13,751 bases of DNA from Bdellovibrionales bacterium (GTDB lineage: Bacteria; Bdellovibrionota; UBA1018; CAIMNF01). Each line of letters begins with the position of its first letter. The stretch's first letter is position 1. Position numbers and translations under genes: made by a program. Under the pieces are notes generated by a model. It did not search any database, was not told the origin of the DNA, and worked only from the letters and a program-made list of their open reading frames with translations. The stretch lies in assembly GCA_947457605.1 (NCBI GenBank), contig CANGWP010000050.1:1-13751 (forward strand), written 5' to 3'. Shown here piece after piece: positions 1 through 7,816 of the stretch.

Positions 1-1572
1 GAGGCAGAGAGAGACAGCTCCCTCCTGCGAGACCTTCTTTCCTGGTTTGCGCCTCTTTTGCTTCTTGGTTTTTTTTGGTGGTACGTCATGGGCAGGCTTG
101 GTCGGGGGCAAGCCCAGCTGAGTGGTCTGGGACGCGCAAAAGCCAAGGTGTTTGTAGAGCGGGATCTCAAGATCCGATTCAAGGATGTTGCAGGAGTCGA
201 TGAAGCAAAACAGGAGCTTCAGGAAGTAATCGAGTTTTTGAAAAACCCCGCAAATTATCAGCGTCTGGGCGGGAGAATGCCAAAGGGGATCCTCCTCGTC
301 GGACCTCCGGGTACAGGGAAAACCCTACTTGCCCGTGCAGTTGCAGGTGAGGCCAATGTTCCGTTTTTTTCCATCAACGGATCCGAGTTTGTAGAAATGT
401 TCGTGGGGCTTGGCGCAGCCCGGGTACGTGACCTGTTTGAGCAAGCGAGGGGGCAGGCTCCTTGCATCTTATTCATCGATGAGATGGACGCGCTTGGAAA
501 AGCGCGAGGAATTTCGCTCGTAAGCGGTGGAGCCAATGATGAAAAAGAGCAAACCTTGAATCAACTCCTCGCCGAACTTGATGGTTTTGACTCATCCCAA
601 GGGGTAGTGCTGCTTGCGGCGACGAATCGCCCCGAAATTTTGGATCCTGCTCTGTTGCGTTCGGGGCGTTTTGACCGTCAGGTGGTCATTGACATGCCGG
701 ATCGAACTGGACGCGCCGCAATCCTTGAGATTCACATGAAAAAGATCAAGGTTGCTTCCGGGGTTTCTGTCCAAAGTCTTGCAGGGCTCACTGCTGGATT
801 TTCAGGAGCCGATCTTGAAAATCTGGTGAATGAAGCCGCACTCATAGCAACCCGTAGGGGGGCCATGGTGGTCGAATCGCGGGATTTCACCTCGGGCATC
901 GAACGAATCATCGGAGGGCTTGAGAGAAAGAGCCGGGTGATGCGGCCTGTGGAAAAAGAGCGGGTTGCATTTCATGAGATGGGTCATGCGACGCTCTCGC
1001 TTGCGCTCGAAGAAGGTGCAACAGTACACAAGGTCAGCATCATTCCCAGGGGCGTAGGGGCGTTGGGGTACACGATGAGGCGACCCATCGAAGACAGGTA
1101 CTTGATGGATCGTTCGGAACTTGATTCAAAATTGGCCATCTTGCTCGGGGGGCGGGCAAGTGAAACTGTTTACTTCAAGGAGATTTCGACCGGGGCTGCG
1201 GATGATCTCGACAAAGCAACCGAGATCGCTCATGCAATGGTGACTCGCTATGGAATGAGCAATGAGCTTGGACTCATGACCTATGGCAAACCCGCAAGTC
1301 CGTTCCTCGCCACCGGGGTGCAAATCCGGAATTTTGACTACAGTGACGACACGGCAAAAATGATTGACCAGGAAATTCTTCATTTGCTGGAGCATGCCTT
1401 CAGTCATTCCGTGAGGCTGGTAAAGGCCCACGAGTCTTTTGTCAGACGGGGAGTGGGCATCTTGCTCGAAAAAGAGGTGCTCGATGAGCAGGAATTGAAG
1501 GCGCTTTGGGAAGAGTGCAAAAGACCCGAGTCATCCGACACCGAAGGCATGGCACCTTCTTTGCTTGTCTAG
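1..1572 (+). CDS. ftsH: ATP-dependent zinc metalloprotease FtsH, 5'-truncated by window edge
   Basis: This is the C-terminal bulk of an inner-membrane AAA+ protease that unfolds and degrades membrane and short-lived cytosolic proteins as a hexamer. The frame is open from base 1, so the TTG at 58 is internal and the true start lies upstream. The first visible codons encode the second transmembrane helix (about 25-95). Next come the AAA module with Walker A GPPGTGKT at 301-324, Walker B ending in IDE at 475-483, the pore sequence FVEMFVG near 388-408 and the second region of homology with GRFDR at 664-678. The peptidase domain carries zinc-binding HEMGH at 973-987, and the third zinc ligand aspartate is at 1204-1206 in TGAADDL. 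All catalytic residues are present. Small departures from the usual consensus are HEMGH for HEAGH, RSGRFDR for RPGRFDR and a DEMDALGKARG segment, so it may be a second FtsH paralogue rather than the main one. It converges on the DUF885 gene. Confidence 0.95.
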   Translation, partial: EAERDSSLLRDLLSWFAPLLLLGFFWWYVMGRLGRGQAQLSGLGRAKAKVFVERDLKIRFKDVAGVDEAKQELQEVIEFLKNPANYQRLGGRMPKGILLVGPPGTGKTLLARAVAGEANVPFFSINGSEFVEMFVGLGAARVRDLFEQARGQAPCILFIDEMDALGKARGISLVSGGANDEKEQTLNQLLAELDGFDSSQGVVLLAATNRPEILDPALLRSGRFDRQVVIDMPDRTGRAAILEIHMKKIKVASGVSVQSLAGLTAGFSGADLENLVNEAALIATRRGAMVVESRDFTSGIERIIGGLERKSRVMRPVEKERVAFHEMGHATLSLALEEGATVHKVSIIPRGVGALGYTMRRPIEDRYLMDRSELDSKLAILLGGRASETVYFKEISTGAADDLDKATEIAHAMVTRYGMSNELGLMTYGKPASPFLATGVQIRNFDYSDDTAKMIDQEILHLLEHAFSHSVRLVKAHESFVRRGVGILLEKEVLDEQELKALWEECKRPESSDTEGMAPSLLV

Positions 1573-1709
1573 GGTTTGTTGTCCGGGCTGAGTTGAGGCA
1601 ACGGGGTAAATCGGGGGCAAAGAGTTTCGGCTCAATTGCCTTTGAAAATTCGCCTCATGTCCGGAGCGGTACGCAGAATGCGTGTCGCGGGTTGTGGAAA
1701 CCGCAACTG

Positions 1710-1738
1710 AGGGGCATGCCGCAAACGGAGTGCCCTTT
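1710..1738. terminator. Possible weak bidirectional terminator hairpin
   Basis: The convergent gap between ftsH and the DUF885 gene (1573-1749) holds no credible gene. Bases 1712-1716 (gggca) pair with 1731-1735 (tgccc), and after a 2x2 internal loop 1719-1721 (ccg) pair with 1726-1728 (cgg) around a caaa loop. Only three T residues follow on the plus strand. A second small hairpin, gttgtgg-aaa-ccgcaac, sits at 1691-1707. Neither is a strong intrinsic terminator, but this is where both converging transcripts should end. Confidence 0.3.
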
Positions 1739-1749
1739 AGTCGTGGTTT

Positions 1750-3528
1750 CTACTTCCGAATTGTGATCCATTTCCGCAGTTTCGAGTCGAGGATTGAAAG
1801 AGGAAGCGCGCCATCCTTCAGGATCTCGTCATGAAAGTCGGGATCCGAATATTTAGGCCCCAATTCATTTCGAGCAAGGGACTTTAATTCCTGGATCTTG
1901 AGTTCACCAAGTTTGTACGAAAGAGCCTGCCCTGGAATTGCCATGTATCTTTCAATTTCGGCGACAATCCCCTCCTGATCCATTGGTTCGTGATCCATCG
2001 AATACTGGATCGCTCTTTCCCTTGACCAGCCTTTCCAGTGGATTCCGGTGTCGACCACCAAACGAACCGCACGGTGCATTTCATATTCAAGCCGGCCGAC
2101 CCACTCATAGGGGTCCGTATAGAGTCCGAGGTCTTTTCCAAGGCTTTCCGCATAGAGACCCCACCCCTCTACGTACGCATTGTTTCCGTTGAACTTGCGG
2201 TAGCGGGGCAAATCCAGTTCCTGTTGAAGGGAGATCTGGAAATGATGCCCTGGAATCGCTTCATGAAGGAAGAGCGCCTCCATGCTTTTCTTTTGGTATT
2301 TCGCAGGATCAGGAATTGGAACCCAGAAAATCCCGGGGCGGGAGCCATCTGCACTTGGGTTTTGATACGCCTCTCCCGAAGTCTCGGCCTTGAATTTCTC
2401 GACTTCCCGGATGTCAAAGCGGGCCTTCGGAAGAAGTCGGAAGTGAGCTGGAATGGCCTTCTCCAAGGTGTGATGAATCTGATGGTAACCTTGGAGAACC
2501 GCCTCATGACTCCGGAATGGAAAAAGCTCAGGTTTTGAACGTAATGCTTTGAAAAATTCTTTCAGGCTCCCCTTGAAACCAAGCTGCTTCTTCACCTCTT
2601 CGAACTCACCCTTGATCCGGGAGACCTCACGGAGGCCGATCATCATGATTTCATTTGGCGTAAGAGTGGTAGTAGTGTGATAGCGAACCAACGCCTGATA
2701 GTTTTCGCGTCCTCCGGGAAGTGCCGAAATCCCCGACGTTTTTCGGCACCGGGGAAGGTAGTCCTTTTCAACAAAGTTTGCGAACTCCCGGTATGCCGGT
2801 AGGACCTCGAGCGAAAGGATTTTTTCATAGCGGCCCCTGATGTCTTCCTGCAGCGACTTTCCGATGGTTTCCGGAAAGCTTCGGATCGGTTTGAAGAAGG
2901 CGCTCTCCGCCGGCGGCGCAGCCAGCAATGACCTGAGATTCTTCAATCCTTTTTGTGCAAGTGCTTTCGGGACCGTGATTCCGCGCTCCATTCCAATGCG
3001 CATCCGGGCTTGCATCGCCTCCAAGTAGGATGCGACCCGTTTTAGTCGAAGCATGAAGTTTTCATAATCAATCGCGTTGTCGAAAGTTACATAGCTCGAG
3101 CCTGATGCAACTTCAGCAAAGTCTGAGGGGAAACTTGCGAATTGGTTGAAGGGAGCGAGATCATCAAGATCGGATCTATGAAGGGTGAGGATGTTCTGCA
3201 TTTCCTCCTCGAAGGTCATGCAGGTGTAGAGATCCTTTTCTGGAAGTTCCCGGCACCCGAAATCGCGCACACGTCTGAGAGCCGCCTCTGCCAAAAGTTC
3301 TTCTTTTTTTCTGTTTTCCGGGAGAATTGAAATTGCAAGTTCGGAGTCATACCGATGGTCTCCGATGGAGCTTGCAAAGAGAGGATCAATTTTCAGATAG
3401 GATTCAAAATAATCATCAAGAATCCCATTCAGTTCCGCAACCCTTGGAGTCATCTCTGTTTTTTTTGTGGAAGAGGTTGAGCAGGCCGTAAGACAAAGGA
3501 GTATCGCAAGAAGGATTCCGGATTTCAT
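1750..3528 (-). CDS. DUF885-family lipoprotein, putative metallohydrolase/peptidase
   Basis: This is a 592-residue protein of the DUF885 family, whose members resemble zinc metallopeptidases; the substrate is unknown. The ATG at 3528 is chosen because it gives a clean lipoprotein signal: MKSG, a hydrophobic run, then the lipobox LTAC with the lipidated Cys at residue 16. A TTG 12 codons upstream (3564) would add a proline-rich leader and spoil the signal, although it has a somewhat better upstream aggGGA sequence. The key motif is HEAIPGHH at residues 422-429 (2242-2265). It is followed 25 residues later by E454 in VEGWGLYAE, a likely third metal ligand by analogy with other gluzincins. This part of the sequence (LFLHEAIPGHHFQ, then EGWGLYAE) is the family hallmark. 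The protein should sit in the periplasm, anchored to a membrane. It begins 40 nt after the macB stop on the same strand, so it is probably co-transcribed with the exporter. Family assignment is firm; function is inferred. Confidence 0.88.
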   Translation of the reverse strand: MKSGILLAILLCLTACSTSSTKKTEMTPRVAELNGILDDYFESYLKIDPLFASSIGDHRYDSELAISILPENRKKEELLAEAALRRVRDFGCRELPEKDLYTCMTFEEEMQNILTLHRSDLDDLAPFNQFASFPSDFAEVASGSSYVTFDNAIDYENFMLRLKRVASYLEAMQARMRIGMERGITVPKALAQKGLKNLRSLLAAPPAESAFFKPIRSFPETIGKSLQEDIRGRYEKILSLEVLPAYREFANFVEKDYLPRCRKTSGISALPGGRENYQALVRYHTTTTLTPNEIMMIGLREVSRIKGEFEEVKKQLGFKGSLKEFFKALRSKPELFPFRSHEAVLQGYHQIHHTLEKAIPAHFRLLPKARFDIREVEKFKAETSGEAYQNPSADGSRPGIFWVPIPDPAKYQKKSMEALFLHEAIPGHHFQISLQQELDLPRYRKFNGNNAYVEGWGLYAESLGKDLGLYTDPYEWVGRLEYEMHRAVRLVVDTGIHWKGWSRERAIQYSMDHEPMDQEGIVAEIERYMAIPGQALSYKLGELKIQELKSLARNELGPKYSDPDFHDEILKDGALPLSILDSKLRKWITIRK

Positions 3529-3568
3529 GAAAAACAGGCTAGCGGATGGAGGGGGGGCTTGCAAGACG

Positions 3569-5530
3569 TCATTCCCCTTTCAACGCATCAATCGGATTTA
3601 GTTGAGCCGCTCTGCGAGCGGGCCAAAGTCCGAAGATCATTCCGATCAAGCTTGAAAATACAAAGGATCCAAAAACCGCGGGAACTGAAATGGATGTGGT
3701 CCACCCTGCGATCATGGAGACCAGGAGAGATGTGCCTGAACCGGCAAGAACACCAAGAACTCCGCCAATCACTCCTATGGCTGCCGCCTCGACCATGAAT
3801 TGCAGAAGAATGTCGCTCGAGGTTCCGCCGATGGCCTTTCGAAGGCCGATCTCGCGGGTTCGCTCTGTTACGGAGACGAGCATGATGTTCATGATTCCGA
3901 TTCCCCCCACCAAAAGCGAGATCCCCGCAATCACCAGGAGGAGCAAGGAAAGGGTCTTGCTCGTTTCCGTCAGAGCGGACTGGATGTCTGCCATGTTGAA
4001 GATCCGAAATGCCTCCTCGGTCTGGGATGGAGGAATGTCGTGTCGCGAACGAAGCACGGTGTCGATTCGGGCCTGGGCTGATTCCATGTTTGCGCCTTTC
4101 TCGATTTCAACTTCAATGAAGTCCAGAAACGCTTTTCCAAAGAGTCGGTACATCGCTGTCTGGAGCGGAACATGAATTTGGTCGTCCCGATCTCCAAAGG
4201 AGCTTGCCCCTTTTTCCGGCAGAAGGCCGATGACCCTCATGGGGATCTTGTTTACCTTGATGGTTTTTCCTATCGGGTTTTCGGTGCCGAAGAGCTCTCG
4301 TGAAACAGTGGCCCCGATGACTGTGACCAATGCGCGGGATTGATTTTCGTCATCGGTAAAATACCTGCCAATCACAGGGATCAATGCGTGCATTCGTGCG
4401 TAGATGGATTGGGTTCCAAAGACCTGGGTTGCGGCGTTTCTGTCGAGGTAGGCCACGCGTTGATTGTTTGCCTGAACTACGCAACCCGTTTGTTTCACCC
4501 CCGGGACCCCCCGCAGGATCGCCTCGGCATCATCCCTGGTGATCTTGAGCCAGTCACTTTCCATGGCAACTCCGCCGATGCGTATAGCGGCGGGACGCAC
4601 ACTGAGCAGGTTTGAACCAAGGGAGGAGAGCTGGGTTTCAATGGCCTCCTGGGCACCCTTTCCGATGGCGAGCATGGCAATGACGGCAGCCACCCCTATC
4701 AAAACCCCGAGAGTGGAAAGAACCGTTCGAAGTTTGTTCGCAATCAGGGTTCTTCCCGCTTGCTTTAGGAGTTCAAAGGACCGATTCCCGTTTTTCTGAG
4801 CCGAGATCGAGAGCGGTTGGGAGCCTTTTTTTGAAAGTCCGGGCTCTGTTCCTGGCTTTGCCTCGTCGGATTCGATTCTTCCATCGCGAATGGTGATGAT
4901 CCTTCGTGCCGCCTGTGCCACCTCGGCTTCATGCGTGACCAATATCACCGTCATTCCCTCATGGTTCAGCGATTTTAGAAGGCTCAATATTTCAGCGGAA
5001 CTTTTTGAATCAAGATTCCCCGTTGGCTCATCCGCGAAAATGATCTTTGGAGAATGAATCAAGGCGCGTGCGATTGCGACCCGCTGTTGCTGTCCCCCGG
5101 AGAGCTGTGTCGGTTTGTGATCCAATCGATTTTCGAGCCCCACCCGTCGCAGAAGTGTGGTTGCGGGCTCGGAGGGCATGGAACGAATCGAGTAGAGAAG
5201 GGGGAGTGACACATTTTCGAGCGCCGTGAGTCTCGGCAGTAGGTGGAATTGCTGGAATACGAATCCAAGAGTTTCCCTCCGGCTTCTAGCAAGCTCTTGC
5301 TCGGACAGGGTCTGAACCTCCTGCCCATTGAGCAAATGAACCCCGGAATCAGGCCGATCCAGAAGCCCCATCACGTTCATCAGTGTGGATTTTCCCGAGC
5401 CGGATGGGCCCATGATTGCTACGAACTCACCTTCTGCAATCGAAAGCGTAATCCCTTTAAGAATGGCAATTCGCTCGTCCCCCAGGGGAAACGATTTTTG
5501 AATGTTGGTAAGTTCGATGACGGGTTTCAT
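3569..5530 (-). CDS. macB: MacB-type ABC transporter: ATPase fused to permease
   Basis: This is a fused ATPase/permease of the MacB mechanotransmission type, about 653 residues against about 650 for E. coli MacB. The N-terminal nucleotide-binding domain has Walker A GPSGSGKST (about 41-49), a Q-loop FQQFHLL, signature LSGGQQQR (about 143), Walker B IIFADEPTGNLDS (about 163) and the H-loop histidine in ILVTHE (about 200). A charged linker leads to the first transmembrane helix (TVLSTLGVLIGVAAVIAMLA). A periplasmic MacB core domain of about 220 residues follows, then the C-terminal FtsX-like helices with the typical TREIGLRKAIG segment. It powers export through the adaptor and outer-membrane channel encoded just upstream. 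The start is uncertain: the ATG at 5530 lies 2 nt after the adaptor stop, while a TTG at 5536 would overlap that stop as TTGA and add two residues. LolCDE-like or FtsX roles are less likely because the ATPase is fused and the adaptor is adjacent. Confidence 0.93.
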   Translation of the reverse strand: MKPVIELTNIQKSFPLGDERIAILKGITLSIAEGEFVAIMGPSGSGKSTLMNVMGLLDRPDSGVHLLNGQEVQTLSEQELARSRRETLGFVFQQFHLLPRLTALENVSLPLLYSIRSMPSEPATTLLRRVGLENRLDHKPTQLSGGQQQRVAIARALIHSPKIIFADEPTGNLDSKSSAEILSLLKSLNHEGMTVILVTHEAEVAQAARRIITIRDGRIESDEAKPGTEPGLSKKGSQPLSISAQKNGNRSFELLKQAGRTLIANKLRTVLSTLGVLIGVAAVIAMLAIGKGAQEAIETQLSSLGSNLLSVRPAAIRIGGVAMESDWLKITRDDAEAILRGVPGVKQTGCVVQANNQRVAYLDRNAATQVFGTQSIYARMHALIPVIGRYFTDDENQSRALVTVIGATVSRELFGTENPIGKTIKVNKIPMRVIGLLPEKGASSFGDRDDQIHVPLQTAMYRLFGKAFLDFIEVEIEKGANMESAQARIDTVLRSRHDIPPSQTEEAFRIFNMADIQSALTETSKTLSLLLLVIAGISLLVGGIGIMNIMLVSVTERTREIGLRKAIGGTSSDILLQFMVEAAAIGVIGGVLGVLAGSGTSLLVSMIAGWTTSISVPAVFGSFVFSSLIGMIFGLWPARRAAQLNPIDALKGE

Positions 5531-5532
5531 CC

Positions 5533-6513
5533 TCAATGCCTGGATCTTCCGCCCCCCATCGGGCTAAATGGATTTCTAGGAGGAGAGGAACCCTTCGAGT
5601 CGATGGGTTTCAAGTCCTGGACCCAGAGAGTTTGACCGGGCTTCAGCCCCTCCAAAATAACTGTTCGGGTTTCATTGCTTCCTCCGGCGCGTACGGGAGT
5701 GCAGGGAGTTTTTTCGGGAAAATCCGATTCCTTGATTCGAACACAGGCTTTTCCTTCGATCGAAGAGAGTGCCTCGCTTGGAATGGTGAGGGCATCGGGA
5801 ATTTCATTGAGAATGAATTTTACATTGGCTGTCATTCCCGAGAGCATGGTTTCGGGACTTTCCTCTGGGAGAACATCCACGATGTAGCTTGTAACGTTGT
5901 TCACTGTTTTTGCATCAAAACCACGATGAACTGCCTTTCCCTTCAATGTGTTTTTCGGGTAGGCATCAAGGATGATTTCAGCCTTTTGTCCCAGGTTCAC
6001 CTTTGAGATCGAGGTTTCATCGACTTGCGCCTTGATGGTAAGGCGGTCCGACATCACGAGAATTCCATCGCTTGCGTTGAAGGATTGCCCGGGCTCAAAA
6101 CTTCTCAGGATGATCATTCCATTGATGGGAGCATAGATCGGGGTGGGCTTGTAAAAATTCTCCCATTGAGCGAGTTCTTCCGGGCTTTCAGCCCTTGCGG
6201 AATCGATCAAAGCCGCCCGTTCCGTAGTGCTGATCCAGGCAAGAATCTGTCCCTTCCGGACCTTTTGTCCTTCCCGCACAAGGATCCTTTCGATTCTTCC
6301 GGCTACCGGGGACTTGATGACCAGTCGATTCTCGGGCGAAACCGTCCCGGTGGATACGATTGATTCCACAAAGGTTCCTTGTTCGACGGAAGCTTCGTGA
6401 TAGGTGATTTTGGGTTCCGCTCTTTTTCCCAGAGCGAAGTACAAGGCCACAATGACCAAAACAATTCCAATTCCTGCGAGAATCCATGGTTTTCGATTCT
6501 TTTGATGGATCAC
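5533..6513 (-). CDS. macA: MacA-like periplasmic adaptor (membrane fusion) protein
   Basis: This 326-residue adaptor couples the MacB ATPase to the outer-membrane channel. The start is GTG at 6513, with AGGAG 7 nt upstream, and it overlaps the stop of the TolC-like gene as GTGA. An N-terminal membrane anchor (about 11-28) is followed by the first lipoyl half (IKSPVAGRIERILVREGQKVRKGQ, about 66-89), a short linker and the second lipoyl half (YAPINGMIILRSFEPGQS, about 127-144). A beta-barrel domain (about 155-235, with VDETSISKVNLGQKAEI) and a membrane-proximal domain (about 240-300) come next. The tail ends in a glycine/arginine-rich stretch. The alpha-hairpin between the lipoyl halves is only about 30 residues (96-124), far shorter than in E. 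coli MacA, and the protein is correspondingly shorter than the 371 residues of that protein. The frame is unbroken and both lipoyl halves are intact, so this looks like a short-hairpin subfamily and not a deletion artefact. Confidence 0.9.
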   Translation of the reverse strand: MIHQKNRKPWILAGIGIVLVIVALYFALGKRAEPKITYHEASVEQGTFVESIVSTGTVSPENRLVIKSPVAGRIERILVREGQKVRKGQILAWISTTERAALIDSARAESPEELAQWENFYKPTPIYAPINGMIILRSFEPGQSFNASDGILVMSDRLTIKAQVDETSISKVNLGQKAEIILDAYPKNTLKGKAVHRGFDAKTVNNVTSYIVDVLPEESPETMLSGMTANVKFILNEIPDALTIPSEALSSIEGKACVRIKESDFPEKTPCTPVRAGGSNETRTVILEGLKPGQTLWVQDLKPIDSKGSSPPRNPFSPMGGGRSRH

Positions 6514-7793
6514 GGTAGATCTCCTAGCCCCTGCGTTTGCCGATAATTGCCCTCGGCAATGATCCGGTCACGCTTGCTGGCGAGCGCGTTTTTCTGTCGG
6601 TTGATGAGGTCGGTTTCGATGATATCCCATTGTTCGAACATGAGCAGTCCATGGTTGTATCTTTTTCGTGCGATGGTGGCCCGGATGGTGGCAGCGATTT
6701 TCAGATTTGTATCGACTTTCAGCTTTTGAATGGATTGCTGAAATATGAACAGGGTTTGTCGGAGACTGGAAAGGGTTTCAAAGTCCACTGAAATTCTGGT
6801 TTGGTTTGCGGATTCCTGAAGTGCTCCTGCGCTTCGGAGATCCCGGAAGGTACTCAGGCCGCTGAACAAAGGAATGGTAAGGGAGATCCCCATTGCGAGA
6901 TTTCGATTCTCGCGAATCGTGGGCTCGCGTCCCAGAAAGCTAAGATTTCCCGTCAAATCGAGGCTTGGACTGAACCCACTCCGGGCGGATTCAAAGGCCG
7001 CATCAGAAAGTTCGATGCGGGCATTCTGCGTCCGATGTGCGGGAGTCAGCAAAAGAAGCTCGTTCACCCTTGCCTCATTCGGTGGCTGAGAGACAGGAAC
7101 ATCTCCCTCTGCCTCCACCTCGGTGGAGTCGTATCCGATCACGTGCGACAGATTCTGGGCTGCGAGGACGGCCTGGTCCCGGGCAACCCGCTCATCGTAT
7201 TCCGCCTGCTCAAGAAGACTCTTTGAGAATTGGTAGGATCCCTCATTTTCGCGGCCCGACTCGTATTGGGCGCGTACCAGACGTTCGTTCTGGGACCTGC
7301 GTTCCCGGATGGCACGGGTCAATAGGATATTTTCTTTTGCGTAGAGTGCTTGGGCAAAGGCTTGTCTCAATTGGAAGCTCACCCTGGCACGGACTGAATC
7401 GAGGTTCGCACGAGCGATCTCGAGATTTGCTTTCGCAGTCCGGACCCTCGCGCGGTCCCGTAGGCCCGCAAACAGGTTGTACGAAACCCCGAGTGAACTC
7501 AAGTATTGGGGGTCGATTGCCCTGAGGGGGGCACTCTGACTCATTCCAAGAGATGCGTTCGCGCTTGGAAAAAATGCGGAATAGGAACCTTTGGCCAACT
7601 CTTCCTGGGAGCGCAGGAACTCTTGCGCGGAAAGGAGGTCGGGATTGGATTTTGATACAGCATCGATGCAATTTTGAAAGGTTACGGAGGCCGGCGAGGC
7701 TCCTGAGGCGCTGATTCCTGCTGCCTGAACTCCCGCTGCCATGAGAAGCAAAATAGCCATCCGGAACATGAAAATCACTCTAGCATTATTCAT
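6510..7793 (-). CDS. TolC-family outer membrane efflux protein
   Basis: This is an outer-membrane channel of the TolC/OEP family, about 427 residues from the ATG at 7793. It should form a trimer and provide the exit duct for the MacA/MacB pump encoded directly downstream. A Sec signal peptide is visible (MFRMAILLLMAAGVQA). Two OEP repeats follow. The first opens with FQNCIDAVSKSNPDLLSA and contains the beta-strand stretch LGVSYNLFAGLRDRARV before a long helical segment rich in Ala, Arg and Glu. The second opens near the strand sequence SPSLDLTGNLSFLG and has ISLTIPLFSGLSTFRDLRSAG. This repeat of a helix pair plus an NLFAG/PLFSG strand is the hallmark of the family. Alternative starts at 7769 and 7760 give a shorter, more conventional signal peptide; no start has a convincing Shine-Dalgarno sequence. 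A reading frame extending up to 7910 is rejected because it would run through the divergent fumarase gene. First gene of the exporter operon. Confidence 0.88.
   Translation of the reverse strand: MNNARVIFMFRMAILLLMAAGVQAAGISASGASPASVTFQNCIDAVSKSNPDLLSAQEFLRSQEELAKGSYSAFFPSANASLGMSQSAPLRAIDPQYLSSLGVSYNLFAGLRDRARVRTAKANLEIARANLDSVRARVSFQLRQAFAQALYAKENILLTRAIRERRSQNERLVRAQYESGRENEGSYQFSKSLLEQAEYDERVARDQAVLAAQNLSHVIGYDSTEVEAEGDVPVSQPPNEARVNELLLLTPAHRTQNARIELSDAAFESARSGFSPSLDLTGNLSFLGREPTIRENRNLAMGISLTIPLFSGLSTFRDLRSAGALQESANQTRISVDFETLSSLRQTLFIFQQSIQKLKVDTNLKIAATIRATIARKRYNHGLLMFEQWDIIETDLINRQKNALASKRDRIIAEGNYRQTQGLGDLP
6521..6525 (-). promoter_or_regulatory. Ribosome binding site deciding the macA GTG start
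   Basis: On the minus strand the sequence reads AGGAG, 7 nt before the GTG at 6513. It lies inside the last codons of the TolC-family gene. It supports the non-ATG start and translational coupling across the GTGA overlap. Confidence 0.7.
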
Positions 7794-7816
7794 CGACCTT
7801 GGGTAAAAATTCCCCC
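7794..7816. promoter_or_regulatory. Compressed divergent intergenic gap, exporter operon versus fumarase genes
   Basis: Only about 23 bp separate the chosen start codons of the TolC-like gene (minus) and fumarase alpha (plus). Promoter elements for both units must therefore lie partly inside the opposite coding region, or the TolC-like start is at 7769 or 7760. On the plus strand TAAAAAT at 7804-7810 resembles a -10 element placed so that transcription would begin at or next to the fumarase ATG. No good -35 hexamer is visible and there is no Shine-Dalgarno sequence before that ATG. The promoter assignment is speculative. Confidence 0.25.

Noticed and set aside
1506..1766. 86-codon plus-strand open frame spanning the ftsH end and the convergent gap
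   Set aside because: It overlaps the ends of two well-supported genes, lacks a ribosome-binding site, and its composition is basic and featureless.
7037..7525. 162-codon plus-strand open frame opposite the TolC-like gene
   Set aside because: The minus-strand frame shows clear OEP-family sequence and a signal peptide; the plus-strand product is low-complexity, rich in Arg, Pro and Gly, with no recognisable domain.
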